Assembly (NCBI GenBank): GCA_040954595.2 | Contig: CM082585.2 | Location: forward strand, 5,208,001 to 5,272,000 | From: Balanoglossus misakiensis | Taxonomy: Eukaryota > Hemichordata | DNA: 64,000 nucleotides | Direction: 5' to 3' | Part shown: piece after piece, positions 24,736 to 35,591 of the stretch | How positions within the stretch are numbered: the stretch's first letter is position 1 | Layout: every line of letters begins with the position of its first letter | Program-made: the position numbers and the translations under genes | The notes under the pieces: model-generated | What the model saw: the letters and a program-made list of their open reading frames with translations, nothing else | Told to the model about the DNA's origin: nothing | Databases searched by the model: none

Positions 24736-24868
24736 TTTAACGTCAGGGTGCGTAGTTGTCTACCTTGAGTACATTCAAAATCAAGACTGCCAAGTATTGG
24801 CCCGCAAGTCAATTCATCGAGTTGAACGTTTGCTGCTTAATCTCCTGTACAGCTTACAATTGTTCATA

Positions 24869-25177
24869 ATGTCAGCAACAGAAACTGGACTAAGACACCC
24901 ACATAATGGCGTGGAAATACACTATGACGAGAGATGCGAATATATTATTTTGAGACGATGGTCGCAATACGTCCAAGAAGACCGCCAGTATCGAGTGAAG
25001 GTAATCCAACGACATTGCTACTGTCCAGACCCCAAGCCGATGAGGGTGGAAACACATCGAAATCATTGGTGTGCCTACAGGCAAACCCGCCATCGTTACT
25101 CTTACAAACTGGTTCGAAGTTGTGTGTGTGGACAATTCTACTCTCCTAATCCAAACATTGATGTAAACGAGCTGTAA
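24869..25177 (+). CDS. Gene G2: copy of gene G, 102 aa
   Basis: Intronless copy with one extra codon (Met) between the two modules and replacements R to W, D to V, Q to R and N to D in module 1. All six cysteines, both E-x-H motifs and the terminal DVNEL are kept. An in-frame upstream ATG at 24797 would add 24 residues but is not shared by unit 3. Confidence 0.75.
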   Translation: MSATETGLRHPHNGVEIHYDERCEYIILRRWSQYVQEDRQYRVKVIQRHCYCPDPKPMRVETHRNHWCAYRQTRHRYSYKLVRSCVCGQFYSPNPNIDVNEL

Positions 25178-26263
25178 ATCACGGGTGGTGACGTTAAGGA
25201 CAGGTCCCGAGAAACAAAAACTTTACAGCTGTGACGTGGTGGAGAAAAGCGTCAAAGAGCTCGCATTGGCCTAACTGGAACGAGTGACGTCTCTGAACAA
25301 CATGCGTTGGAAGATTACACAGCGACATTGAATCAAGTCACCTATGGACATGTACTTCTACACGGGACATAATTTTCCTCATCATCAACATTCGTCGGTG
25401 AAAGATTGGCTACTGACTGATTTAATCCACACATAGCAAAATGTGTGCACCATCTAAAAAGGCAACGTTTAAAAATATCGGACACGGTAAATTCACATAA
25501 AGTTTCATTTCGCAACAGGTTTTGAACAACATGTTTTGTATTTTATTTTAGTAGTGACTTCATTCTTGAACCCGTCGTTATTTTCGTGTGTTTTTTATAC
25601 GAGCTGCCGTATGGCCACATTGCATTTGTTTTATTTTGGACCATGCTCGTTTAGATGCCCAACGTAAACACCTCGAGGACAGGTAAATACTTTGGGAAGT
25701 AAAAAAACTGTTTTGCTTAGAGACAACACAAACAGTACGTTGTCATTGGCTGCTGGCCAACAATTAGAGAGCTGGAACGACACAGACGGACATTAGTCTA
25801 ATTATGGAAATCAAAGTAATGCTCGTGATTTACACATGCGACATGAATACCTTATAGTTTTGGTGGAAATCATACTTTGTTCGTTCTACAGACACAGCTC
25901 CGGGATATAGGCACACATTTTCAACATCAGAAAAACAACAGTGGTACATTAAAATATTAGGGTAAAGAATTAATTGACATTATACAGTGATTTTCAATGG
26001 AATTGCAATTCTTAACCGGGTAAATGTCACATGATACGGATTCTTGTGAATGACTCACGTAAACAAAACCATCGGTCATCACGACTAAAAAAGAAAATCG
26101 TATGACATCACAGACACAAAGAAAAGGATTGACCAATAGAAAGGGAGAACGCGGCAGGGCAGGTAAAAAGCACGACATCGACAAAAACTCTTGCAGGTAA
26201 ACTTGCGAAGAACATTTTGGTAGCTGACGAGCATCTGTGAGGAGCATCTGAAGTCAAAAAAAG

Positions 26264-26966
26264 ATGGGTAATTGGTGCAGTGGTGGCGACGCCAACGAAG
26301 GTAGTCCACGAGGTCGCAAATACCAACCATCAAACACAGGTTCCAGCGCAGATTATAATGAACCGAGGAGGACGTACACACGACCACCAAATTCAGGTTT
26401 GCAAAATGAATAACGTATAGGATAGTTGTGACAGATGAGAAGACGACCATCACTTGAACGTATATTGCAAATAACTGAGTGTTCTGGTTCACAAGTAGTT
26501 TAACCTTCCATTGCGAGATTTTGTGGAGAACGATCAACGTTTAGCAGAAAAACTCAAAGTATATTTAAGTCTATCAAATAACACATAAAACTTTAAAATG
26601 CTGGCGGGTGACATTTTTTCAGAACCAATAAATTCGACTGATCATAAATATACTAATACCAGGTGTTTCTTTTGTTCTTACAACACAATTTCTCATTTTT
26701 ACAGAGCAAATAGATTTATCCTTGTACGATGGAGGGCTTTACGATAGTTCAGGTACGTAGACAGCGTTTACTACGCACATAGTTTTAGGTTTGGTCAGAT
26801 GGTCTTACATCCAGGCTAGTTTTATGACATTTCCAATCATGGTAACATTTCTTAAGAAGCAATCAAACCTTATGAAGTGACAGTTTCTCCATTTTCTTGC
26901 AAGTTTTTTGCAATGAGTAAAGTCTACAATTCTTCTTTGTTTGCAGGAAACTACTATCGCCGCTAG
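26264..26966 (+). CDS. Gene E3: diverged copy of gene E, 66 aa
   Basis: Exons 26264-26396, 26705-26752 and 26947-26966. Exon 1 differs from E1 at seven bases, all amino-acid changing: Cys14 to Ser, Cys18 to Arg, Cys28 to Ser, Val29 to Ala, Ser31 to Tyr, Lys35 to Arg, Gly36 to Arg. Only Cys5 of the MGNWCS start remains, while DANEG and the second motif (now DYNEP) are kept. Introns and exons 2 and 3 are nearly unchanged, so the change is concentrated in the exposed linker. Confidence 0.6.
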
Positions 26967-28400
26967 TGCTTCAGGTAACACAGGTAAGACAATAAAATTA
27001 AAATATAGATAATCCGTCAAATATTTGATTAGTGTGCAACCAACGATGTATTTAGTTGACATCAATGGTTCTTTTGTTTAAACTGTGATTCAAATTAAGA
27101 CGAGTTGGACAGTCTTGTGACGTGAGCACACAAGTTGGAAGTTGACGTCTTTGATAGGGAGCGGCTGTGTGGAATTTCAAAAGTGAAAGTGACTTCACTC
27201 TAATGTCGTCTGATAAAAAATGGCAAAAACAACTGACAGAGCATGCGTGGACAAGAAAACAGGCGGGGCTGGGAGGTCAGATGATCGATCATTATAACGT
27301 CTATGTGAACGACTGAAGGTTTATTACAATAGAGTAATTTTATGACAAACAGCACACTAATTACTTTATTTTCACGTTATTTACTTTCAGGCGTTTCGAT
27401 TTACCCGAAACTTGTGACAGAGTCTACATTGTTTTAAGACCATATAAGGAGATTGTTACCATATAAGGAGATGGTGACAAAGCAGAAATCATTGGAATTC
27501 AGTTACAATGACGAATTGGGGATTCCCCCTGCAGACGAATGACTATAATCTAAAAGTATATTAATCATTTTGGAATAGTAATTTTGACTTTCGATGGGCT
27601 TTTAAATATATATACCATTTAACACTGTAATATCCAAATTTTGTTTTTGTTTTCATAGTGCTAGGAAGTTCTGTTTTTCCTTTGCTTTGGTGAGAAATAC
27701 TGGTTTGGTCACAATCGCCATAATCTTTCAATTTCTTACTGTGTGCTGTGATGCTCCATATTAGCTCAGAAATTCTTCTTCAGAAAATATTGCGTCCAAT
27801 TCAAACAGAATAGCATGCACATGGATATTGTACACAAAATGGTGATTGGAAGCTCAGGCCAGTTCAGTGTCCAAGAATAAATCGTCGTTTGTTTGATTTT
27901 TTTCACGTGGCCACCCGGCAGAAATTGGCTGATCTCACATTTCCACGCGTACGGTAGCTCTGCTTAAATTTGCATAGGAAACCTATATTTTTTACTTTTG
28001 AAAACAATGTAGTTCAAGAAAAACGCCTTGACCCATATCCGTTGACACAGAGATGTAGTAAATATTTTGAGTAATTTGTATTTCATAGAATACCACTGAC
28101 TTTATATGTACATTTTCAGTTCTTATATACAGTGATTTTGTTTTGCACATTATATGAATGGTACGAAGGTTTCATTGTAAATGTATTTCAAAGTTGACAT
28201 GTATTTTCTTTAGTGTGAAATAGTTCACAGGTTAGGTCTGACCATGATGAGTTGCCAATATAGACATTAGTTTTAGTCTTCCATGGTAACTGTACATTTT
28301 TAACTTAATCAATCTAATAAAATACACTAGTTGATAATACACACCTGAAGATGCGTGATCTTTTGTTAATTACATTCTTTGCAAATAGCTTCATACACAG

Positions 28401-28588
28401 TCCAGAAGGTTAACAAGAAAATTGATCTTTTGGCGCTACTAAATATGCACCCAAGAAACATCATACATAATGGAATGACATTTTTGGGATATCCACCTGA
28501 TATAGACGTGTGCCATTTTCCCCACGAAAACGCAGACAACAGATTACCTGCGTGTATTCCAATGGTGAAGCGAAAGTGTGCCACGTGA
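28401..28588 (+). CDS. Candidate alternative last exon of gene E3
   Basis: Unit 3 equivalent of 14428-14615, open, with His to Tyr upstream and His to Asn within. By contrast, a neighbouring frame (14537-14800 in unit 1) is broken here by a TGA. Confidence 0.25.
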
Positions 28589-29335
28589 ACTATCTATACA
28601 CACTACTACTAGCAGCTGATAACATTGCTGCAATTGTTTTTCAAAATACAATGGCAACAAAATCTGTCGTGTGTGCGTGATGTGAATCTGAGGCGATTAA
28701 AGAGAAAAATTTAGCTGCCAACTCGGTGTCTTTGGCCAATAGTACTATTGGCACCATGAGAAAGTGTGTGCATTGAGTCGATATTACTTGAGAACATCGA
28801 ACACTTAATTACTAAATTGTAGACAAATTTAGCAAATTCTACACAGCTGACCTTTGACCGAGAAACACATTCCGTAAAGGTCATGCGCAGCAATTCAAAG
28901 GACATATATAGGTTTAGCTTAAACAGCATTTCGAGCTGTAAATATATCATTACACCAAAAGCTTATAAACATTCGGAACTTGTTAAAAAGAATGACATAA
29001 TCAAGAAATATTTAAATCAATATTTCAGTCAAGCGCCTTTAATTGTTGCAAGCTCGTTCCATATATGATTATATGAAACAAATAAGTGGATGCTTCGTAT
29101 GTTACACTGATGCATCATATATGTTCTAGTTGCAAACGTTTTCAGTGGATGAATTCCCTGTCTACTTGAGTTTATATTATTTTCAATATAAGTCAACATA
29201 ATTTTTTTCAACCATTACATACATTTTTTGTTAATAATGTTTAATCTTAAATGAAAGAAGGCCATAAGCCGTCATTAAGGCGTCAGATGTTTTCAAAAGA
29301 TATATTGGTGCTTTCATGACTTGTTGGGGAATTCC

Positions 29336-29444
29336 AGAAATTGGCCAATGGCAATGACACACGCGCGCCGCTTCTAAGACCAATAGAAATATTCTACGTG
29401 TTGCTCCACACATGAGATCTTGCGCAATTCCAATACTATAAATA
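29336..29444 (+). promoter_or_regulatory. Gene F3 promoter: kappaB site and TATA box
   Basis: GGGGAATTCC at 29336-29345 and TATAAATA at 29437-29444. Both are kept although the surrounding sequence of unit 3 has several small changes. Confidence 0.5.
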
Positions 29445-29535
29445 TCGAACAAGCGTTTTGTAGAAAGTAGTTAGGTGACCACATCATCCACGACTTTTGC
29501 AGAATTTTTTTTCCTCTCGCAAAAATCAAAAAAAC

Positions 29536-30055
29536 ATGGGCAACCAAAGCAGCAACGAGCCACGACCAAGAACCAGCAATTCAGGCTACTACTCAACCAG
29601 TGGTAATTCGTATCCGAATGTCAGTTCAAACGAACCGAAGAAAGGTATGTCAAATTTCCGTTGAAATTGTCTTTGCCTTTTGCGTCAGTGTTACAGCGAA
29701 CTCGATTCCCACGAAAAGTAAGTTCCATAACCATTTGCAAAAACCCAATCAGCCAATGGATTTTCTGACCAACTTTTTTTTCAAATCATATTAACAACAA
29801 CTTTTTTTCTGTATTTTTCTCAAGCTGTGCGCAAACGTCGTTACGAACCTGAAGGTGGGCATTGCGGCGACGCAGACTGTCTTGAAAGAGGTAAGCATCT
29901 AAACAAATATCACGCAGTTTTCCAAAAGAAAAGAAAATATTACGAGAAATTACCAATGTGTTTCATACGATTCCTATCTCCTCATGGACCTCATTTTCTG
30001 TCAATGTTCTCACTGTTTACAATTTTCTCCCACAGGATTTGTTCATAACCGTTAA
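29536..30055 (+). CDS. Gene F3: copy of gene F, 64 aa
   Basis: Exons 29536-29644, 29825-29890 and 30036-30055. Relative to F1, exon 1 has three synonymous and two replacement changes (Arg22 to Ser, Tyr24 to Asn). Both SSNEP motifs, the RKRR cluster and both cysteines are kept, so F looks more constrained than E. Confidence 0.63.
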
Positions 30056-30485
30056 CACATTTGGACAGGAATGCCCACGTCCTACTTTTGGCCGGTGAGT
30101 ACATCAGATTACCTCATTGTTTACTGTTCACTACTTTTAAAACAACCGCCTTGATGTCTTCTCTGAAAAGAATATTCACTGTGTATCATGTCCAAGCCCA
30201 AGTGGTACTGCATGTATTAAAAGTCCGTATAGCTTGTTGCCAAAGCAAAATAGAGTACCGCCTTAGTGTCATGATAGTATACGGGGTCAACATTCATGTT
30301 ATCTTGTGTTGCAAATACAATGCTCTGACAAAAGACACTCGGGTCTAGCACATTCCAGCTCAGCTAAACCCTGAGGTTTTGTTGATTTATTTATAGCAGA
30401 GAGTCACACGAGAACAGATCAGAATTTTTCGTTGTGGCACTGTTAGATTTGCTCTTGCACTTACTGTATTTCGATTCATTTACAG

Positions 30486-30685
30486 ATTACCATATAAATT
30501 CTGAAACCGGCAAATACCTCCTCAAGCCTTCACCATCGTCTACAGTGCACAACATCATGTTTCAAGGACAAGTACTCCGTCCCAGGGAAAATCCAAGTCG
30601 TTTTAGCAAGGACGCAGAGAAACTTGTTTCAATCACCATCTTTAGTACTGTTGACATTGTCATTAATTATGTTACGTTACAATGA
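30486..30685 (+). CDS. Candidate alternative last exon of gene F3
   Basis: Unit 3 equivalent of 16529-16728, open throughout, with final Pro changed to Gln. Confidence 0.3.
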
Positions 30686-31355
30686 CACCGTTGTCCAAAC
30701 ACTGTAATTCAACACAATGTTTATTGTTTTACCACAAACACCCGATCTGCCATTCACTGTCTACGTCACCACCGTGTGATACCCGCTTTTAAATATCAAA
30801 GTTTTCACAGTTAAACATTAAATTACACTAATATTATTTTTGAGGCTGTGTCAATCATATTTTTATATTAATGTCTATACATGTTGTCAGGTCGTTCTTT
30901 TACTGCCAGAGTTGTAATTGTTCACTTTCATTCCTTTGTCGCAATGTAAAATTAATTCGGTGAGGTTTTATGTGTATGGATTTTTCACTTTTTCAAAATG
31001 AACAAAGGCCGATTCTCTCAAGGAAGTTACTTATAGTTCTTTATATGCAATACAAATGTGTTCAATTACATGGAATGTATCCTGTTTGATTATAGTTTAT
31101 CACAGTAGTAGTGTAGTGTAGGTCAATTTGCCTTACTTTTGGATGTGCAGGTAATCTGAAGTTCTGTTATTAAAATATTAATATATTGACTCCATATGTC
31201 CATTAGTTTGTATGTATGGGTGAAACACCGCCACGTTAGTAGCATGACTCATTTTGACCGAGATTGGTTGGTTAACGATGATTGATAGACGAAACAGTTT
31301 TTTTTTTCAAAAACTTTCTCACAAAAACACTGTGCATGAATCAGCTAATTCTTGT

Positions 31356-31765
31356 GGAAATCCCCTCATCTATTATGCACTGGAATTTACCGACCAGTAG
31401 CATGACTCACTGTTGGCGTTGATTGGCTGATCGTCCTGAATGACAGGGAGTATCTTTTAAAAGAATACCTTAACAAACAAACACTTTTCAATTTACGTTT
31501 TTTCCCGAGGTATTTGTGTGTGACCCATTACTTTTATTCAAGTTGGGCTTCAACTGTTCAAAAAGCATAACGAACGGACGGACGACAAAAAGGATGATGA
31601 CATCGCTGGTCAGAACATGAGAAAATAACCACTGAAATGCTAATACGGTTGTGCCCCGAACCTTATTGGTCTTAATTTTATACTATCAGCCAACCAAAAA
31701 TCAACACCAGATCCCATTGGTCACAACTGAATAATAGCATTCCTCCAAAATCACACATATAAAAT
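31356..31765 (+). promoter_or_regulatory. Gene G3 promoter: kappaB site and TATA box
   Basis: GGAAATCCCC at 31356-31365 and ATATAAAAT at 31757-31765. The 70-bp private insertion of unit 3 falls between them. Confidence 0.45.
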
Positions 31766-31898
31766 TTTAACGTCAGGGTGCGTAGTTGTCTACCTTGAGT
31801 ACATTCAAAATCAAGACTGCCAAGTATTGGTCCACAAGTCAATTCATCGAGTTGAACGTGTGCTGTTTAATCACCTGTACAACTTATGATTGCCCATC

Positions 31899-32204
31899 AT
31901 GTCAGCTACAGAAACTGGACTAAGACACCCACACAATGGCGTGGAAATACACTATGACGAGAGATGCGAATATATTATTTTGAGACGAAGGTCGCAATAC
32001 GTCCAAGAAGACCGCCAGTATCAAGTGAAGGTAATCCAACGACATTGCTACTGTCCAAACCCCAAGCCGAGGGTGGAAACACATCGAAGTCATTGGTGTG
32101 CCTACAGGCAAACCCGCCATCGTAACTATTACAAACTGGTTCAAAGTTGCGTGTGTGGACGATTCTACTCTCCTAATCCAAACATTGATGTAAACGAGCT
32201 GTAA
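31899..32204 (+). CDS. Gene G3: copy of gene G, 101 aa
   Basis: Intronless. The reading frame upstream of MSATETG is closed after three codons, which fixes the start for all copies. Replacements versus G1 cluster in module 2 (N to S, YS to NY, R to Q, Q to R). Six cysteines, E-x-H motifs and DVNEL are unchanged. Confidence 0.77.
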   Translation: MSATETGLRHPHNGVEIHYDERCEYIILRRRSQYVQEDRQYQVKVIQRHCYCPNPKPRVETHRSHWCAYRQTRHRNYYKLVQSCVCGRFYSPNPNIDVNEL

Positions 32205-32602
32205 ATCACGGGTGGTGACGTTAAGGACAGGTCCAACAAAAACAAAAACTTTACAACTGTGACGTGGTGGAGAAAAGCGTCAAAGAGCTCGCGTTGGCCT
32301 AACTGGAACGAGTGACGTCACTGAACAACATGCGTTGGAAGATTACACAGAGACATTGAATCAAGGACTTCAGTCAAGTCACCTATGGACATGTACTTCT
32401 ACACGGGACACAATTTTCCTCATCATCAGCATTCGTCGGCGAAAGATTGGCCACTGACTGATTTAATCCACACATAGCAAAATGTGTGCACCATCTAAAA
32501 AGGCAACGTTTAAAAATATCGGACACTGTAAATTCACATAAGGTTTCATTTCGCAACAGGTTTTGAACAATTTTTTTGTATTTAATTTTAGTAGTGACTT
32601 CA

Positions 32603-33435
32603 ATTGCCATGCCACTGATGTTACTGAACAGTCTTGGCGTTGTTTTCACTAACAGAAATACAATAGAAATTTTACACTTCTGTGCCATAGTTTACAAGAG
32701 TAATGGCGTCCTGCCACGTCACATTATAATATCCAACTATAGTTCACACTGGGAATTTCCAGATTTCAAAAAATTGACATTCATTCGTCGCATGATTACA
32801 TTTAATGGTAATTACATTCAAGTGAGCGCCACCTTTGCATTAGAGGAATTTGAAGTAGACATTTCTCAGAATTGCTGGTATTTTCGAAAAATCTGATTTA
32901 GCTAGATGATCTAACGGCGAATTGCTTGCTGATCTGGCTATCATTACTATGAACCTTTAATCTATTATACTAAATAATCGCGTTACCACGTATCTGAACG
33001 AAGAAGAGATGGAAAGAGGCTTTCTTATTCTACTAAAACCTACAGACTTTGGATAAATAGCATCTGATTAAGGACAACTCATAAGAGTTATTGGAAATAT
33101 ATAAAAAATCAAAAGGGTACATACTGACTAAATCCATTACAAGGAACAGACCATGAAAGTACTTTGCGAATGTATCGTTATATATTGGGAATTGACTGTG
33201 TAATCAGTGAATATTTGGGAGCACTTTCTCCTAAACTTTATTAGTACATTCCCGCTTCTACAACAGATTGGTTTTTCGCTATTCTCACTAATAAAACTGA
33301 AGATACACTTGACTTGACATTGTCCGTGTCAGTAAACTTTGCTTTATTAAGTCATTTTTATGAATTTGGCAGAGGAAATGAGGAATCCACCGCGCCCATA
33401 ATTCTGCAAAAAAACGCTGACCTGTTTATCAGCCT
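32603..33435. other. No gene recognised
   Basis: Unique sequence after unit 3. A 106-codon plus frame (32576-32896) runs across the repeat boundary and has no recognisable domain. Confidence 0.5.
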
Positions 33436-33690
33436 GGAAAATCCCGTGAGTTATCTGGGTGGGGGAATTTTCTCTGTGACTCATTGCAGTCGCTTGTGAT
33501 TGGATAATGTCTGGGGTTTTCCATGGGCGGTGGGTCGTAAACAAGTATAATTAGATGTCCAATGGGAACACACCACGTTTGTTTATTCGGCGAGAATGAC
33601 TCGGGCCTTTGGCTGTATGTTTGAACGGCTGCAACGTCACTTGAAAGGTCAAACAACGAATTTTGTCAGATTTACACCAATATATAAAAC
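33436..33690 (+). promoter_or_regulatory. Promoter of gene H: two kappaB sites and TATA box
   Basis: GGAAAATCCC (33436-33445, complement GGGATTTTCC) and GGGGTTTTCC (33513-33522) both match GGGRNNYYCC. A near-match GGGGAATTTTC lies between them (33462). TATATAAAAC at 33681-33690 is 142 bp upstream of the ATG. Confidence 0.5.
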
Positions 33691-33831
33691 CCCTGAAAAT
33701 ATATATACTTGTCTGTCCTAAAAAATTGCCAAGCCTGAAGGTAAACACTGACGTTACGGAAGGGATTTTGAACGCTACATTGACGAACGGCTTCTGTTGT
33801 TGGGCCCATTCCGACCTACCCTTCACAAACA

Positions 33832-34170
33832 ATGGCGAATGAAGTTCCTCCGAACCGATTGCCAGAGGGGTTAGAAATTCATTATGAGAAGAGTTGCAAG
33901 TACAAAATCGACAAAAGGCGGTCCATTTTCGACGAAGAAAACCAGGTCTATGTAATTAAATGTTTGCGGAGATACTGTCACTGTCGAAGAAGTCTGAACA
34001 AAAGAACAGAGACTCACAAAAACGACGCTTGTCAGTATTCGCGTCCAGACAAGAACAACTGCTACGTGAACTATTACAGATTGGTTCGTATATGTAAATG
34101 TGCGAAGTACGATTCTCCGTATCCTAACATAGATTCTGATGAACCGAGCCCGCGGCCGCGACGTCGTTAG
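33832..34170 (+). CDS. Gene H: G-family two-module Cys/His protein, 112 aa
   Basis: Intronless, good start context (acaATGG). N-terminus MANEV holds an NE dipeptide. Module 1 (about 15-58): LEIHYEKSCKY ... LRRYCHC. Module 2 (about 63-100): TETHKNDACQY ... LVRICKC. The C-terminus is DSDEP (101-105) followed by SPRPRRR. Pattern and spacing match gene G though sequence identity is modest, so the E-x-H / C-x-Y / C-x-C pattern is the conserved core. Extra cysteine in module 2. No signal peptide; highly basic. Function unknown; metal or nucleic-acid binding is a guess from charge and ligands. Confidence 0.75.
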   Translation: MANEVPPNRLPEGLEIHYEKSCKYKIDKRRSIFDEENQVYVIKCLRRYCHCRRSLNKRTETHKNDACQYSRPDKNNCYVNYYRLVRICKCAKYDSPYPNIDSDEPSPRPRRR

Positions 34171-34823
34171 TTTTACATCAACATCTGAACGTGGTTTCCA
34201 CAGTACAACAAAAGAAGGAAAAATCAACCATGGTTGATTCTACTTTGCTTTGAAACAAGGGCTTGACGATGACGCCACACAATCACCTACCGTATCCAGT
34301 AATACACCAATATGAAAAATACAGACAAAATCTGTACACTGCAAATGCAGGCACATACTTTTGAAGAGGACTATTGTCTATTAGGACATATTCAGAAATC
34401 ATATACGCGTGTGAGAGCTAGAACATTTGTTAATATAGCAGTTTTCATTTATTCAAGTACATACAGTAGTTTTTCACCATGACCATACCGCAACATGCTT
34501 ATAACAGAAGACAATAACAGTAAGCCATATGCTGGTTGTATGATAAACCAACTGTAACTGGTAAAATACCGAATTTGTAAGATACCGTCATACCAACATC
34601 AAAATGGCGTTCATTGTGATCATGAGAGCTGTTGGTTTATATAGAAAGTATCTTCTTTTATGATGTTTGCTATATCTCGTTTCTTGTACAGTGTTTGCGT
34701 GTATGCCCCTATTGGGTAAATAAGGGAAATGGTGAGAGCATTTCAGAGAAGTGATTACAAAAAAAGATATTCACAAATATTTTCTTTAATTGGGACTGCG
34801 AAACTCTCGTAAATCAACAGAGA

Positions 34824-34833
34824 TATATAAAAG
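34824..34833 (+). promoter_or_regulatory. TATA box of truncated gene I
   Basis: TATATAAAAG followed by TGAAAGT, 170 bp upstream of the ATG at 35003. The promoter appears intact although the coding region is cut. Confidence 0.45.
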
Positions 34834-35002
34834 TGAAAGTTCTAAATATTTCAGTTCACTCCATCTCGGGACAAAACCTCCCCAAACATCGACGCCCAAA
34901 GTTACAGCAGAAGAACGCAATTCGTAGGCTGAAAGTGACTTTGTTGGAAAAAGGTTTCCTTCCTAGATTCTCAGTGCGCTAGTTGACACAACAAAGTATA
35001 CC

Positions 35003-35113
35003 ATGCCTAATGAAGGACAAGCAAGAAGAGTAAAAGATGGAGTTGAAATTCATTTTTCGGAAAAATGCAAATGGGAACAATCACCTACCGTATCCAGTAA
35101 TACACCAAAATGA
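35003..35113 (+). pseudogene. Gene I: truncated G-family gene fused to duplicated 3'UTR sequence
   Basis: ATG opens MPNEGQARRVKDG followed by VEIHFSEKCKW, clearly the start of module 1 of the G family. After codon 25 the reading frame enters sequence nearly identical to 34279-34343, part of the 3' flank of gene H, and stops at codon 37. Module 1's C-x-C, all of module 2 and the C-terminal motif are lost. It keeps a good TATA box, so a 36-aa product could still be made, but the gene looks broken by a recombination joining I's 5' half to H's 3' flank. Confidence 0.7.
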
Positions 35114-35142
35114 AGAATACAAACAAAATCTGTACACTGCAA
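35077..35142 (+). repeat. Duplicated copy of gene H 3' flank
   Basis: About 65 bp starting acaatcacctaccg, matching 34279-34343 with a few substitutions. The left boundary lies inside the coding region of gene I. Confidence 0.85.
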
Positions 35143-35591
35143 GGCCCGCATAGCTACGCCAAATAATCACTTACACTAATCAGTATATCTGGACTCTCGG
35201 CCAACCCGTAGGAGACGGGATAACAGCGCTCAACACTAAATAATATTTTGCAACCATCGAAGTCAACCACGCGAAGGAAATCGGACACAGCGCTAGCAAT
35301 TGACATGGGCAGGACATTTTTCAAGCGTTAACTTCAACTTCAAGGACAAAATCGACATACGTGTCCAGTATGGACAAAATTCAGCCAGTTTGCTATATTA
35401 ATCCCAGTGAAATCGCATTAGCAGTGAAACACTTGGCTGTTCAAAATTATCGCCATTTTTGACTATTTTAACATTTTTATAAGAATTCTTTACTGCTTTT
35501 CGTATAATTTGTTTTCTGCAAGTGACAGTATATGATTCATGTGTCTAAAGATAGTTACAATATTTCGTAACCCTATTGCTTCTCTCAAAGC

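Larger units (their letters stand above)
18595..25560 (+). repeat. Tandem unit 2 (7.0 kb; genes E2, F2, G2)
   Basis: Second copy of the block in direct orientation, abutting unit 1 with no spacer. It carries the 380-bp segment absent from unit 1. Confidence 0.95.
25561..32602 (+). repeat. Tandem unit 3 (7.0 kb; genes E3, F3, G3)
   Basis: Third copy. Homology to units 1 and 2 ends at gtagtgacttca, where unique sequence begins. It has a private insertion of about 70 bp near 31,505-31,573 and is the most diverged copy, notably in gene E exon 1 and at 28.9-29.1 kb. Confidence 0.93.
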
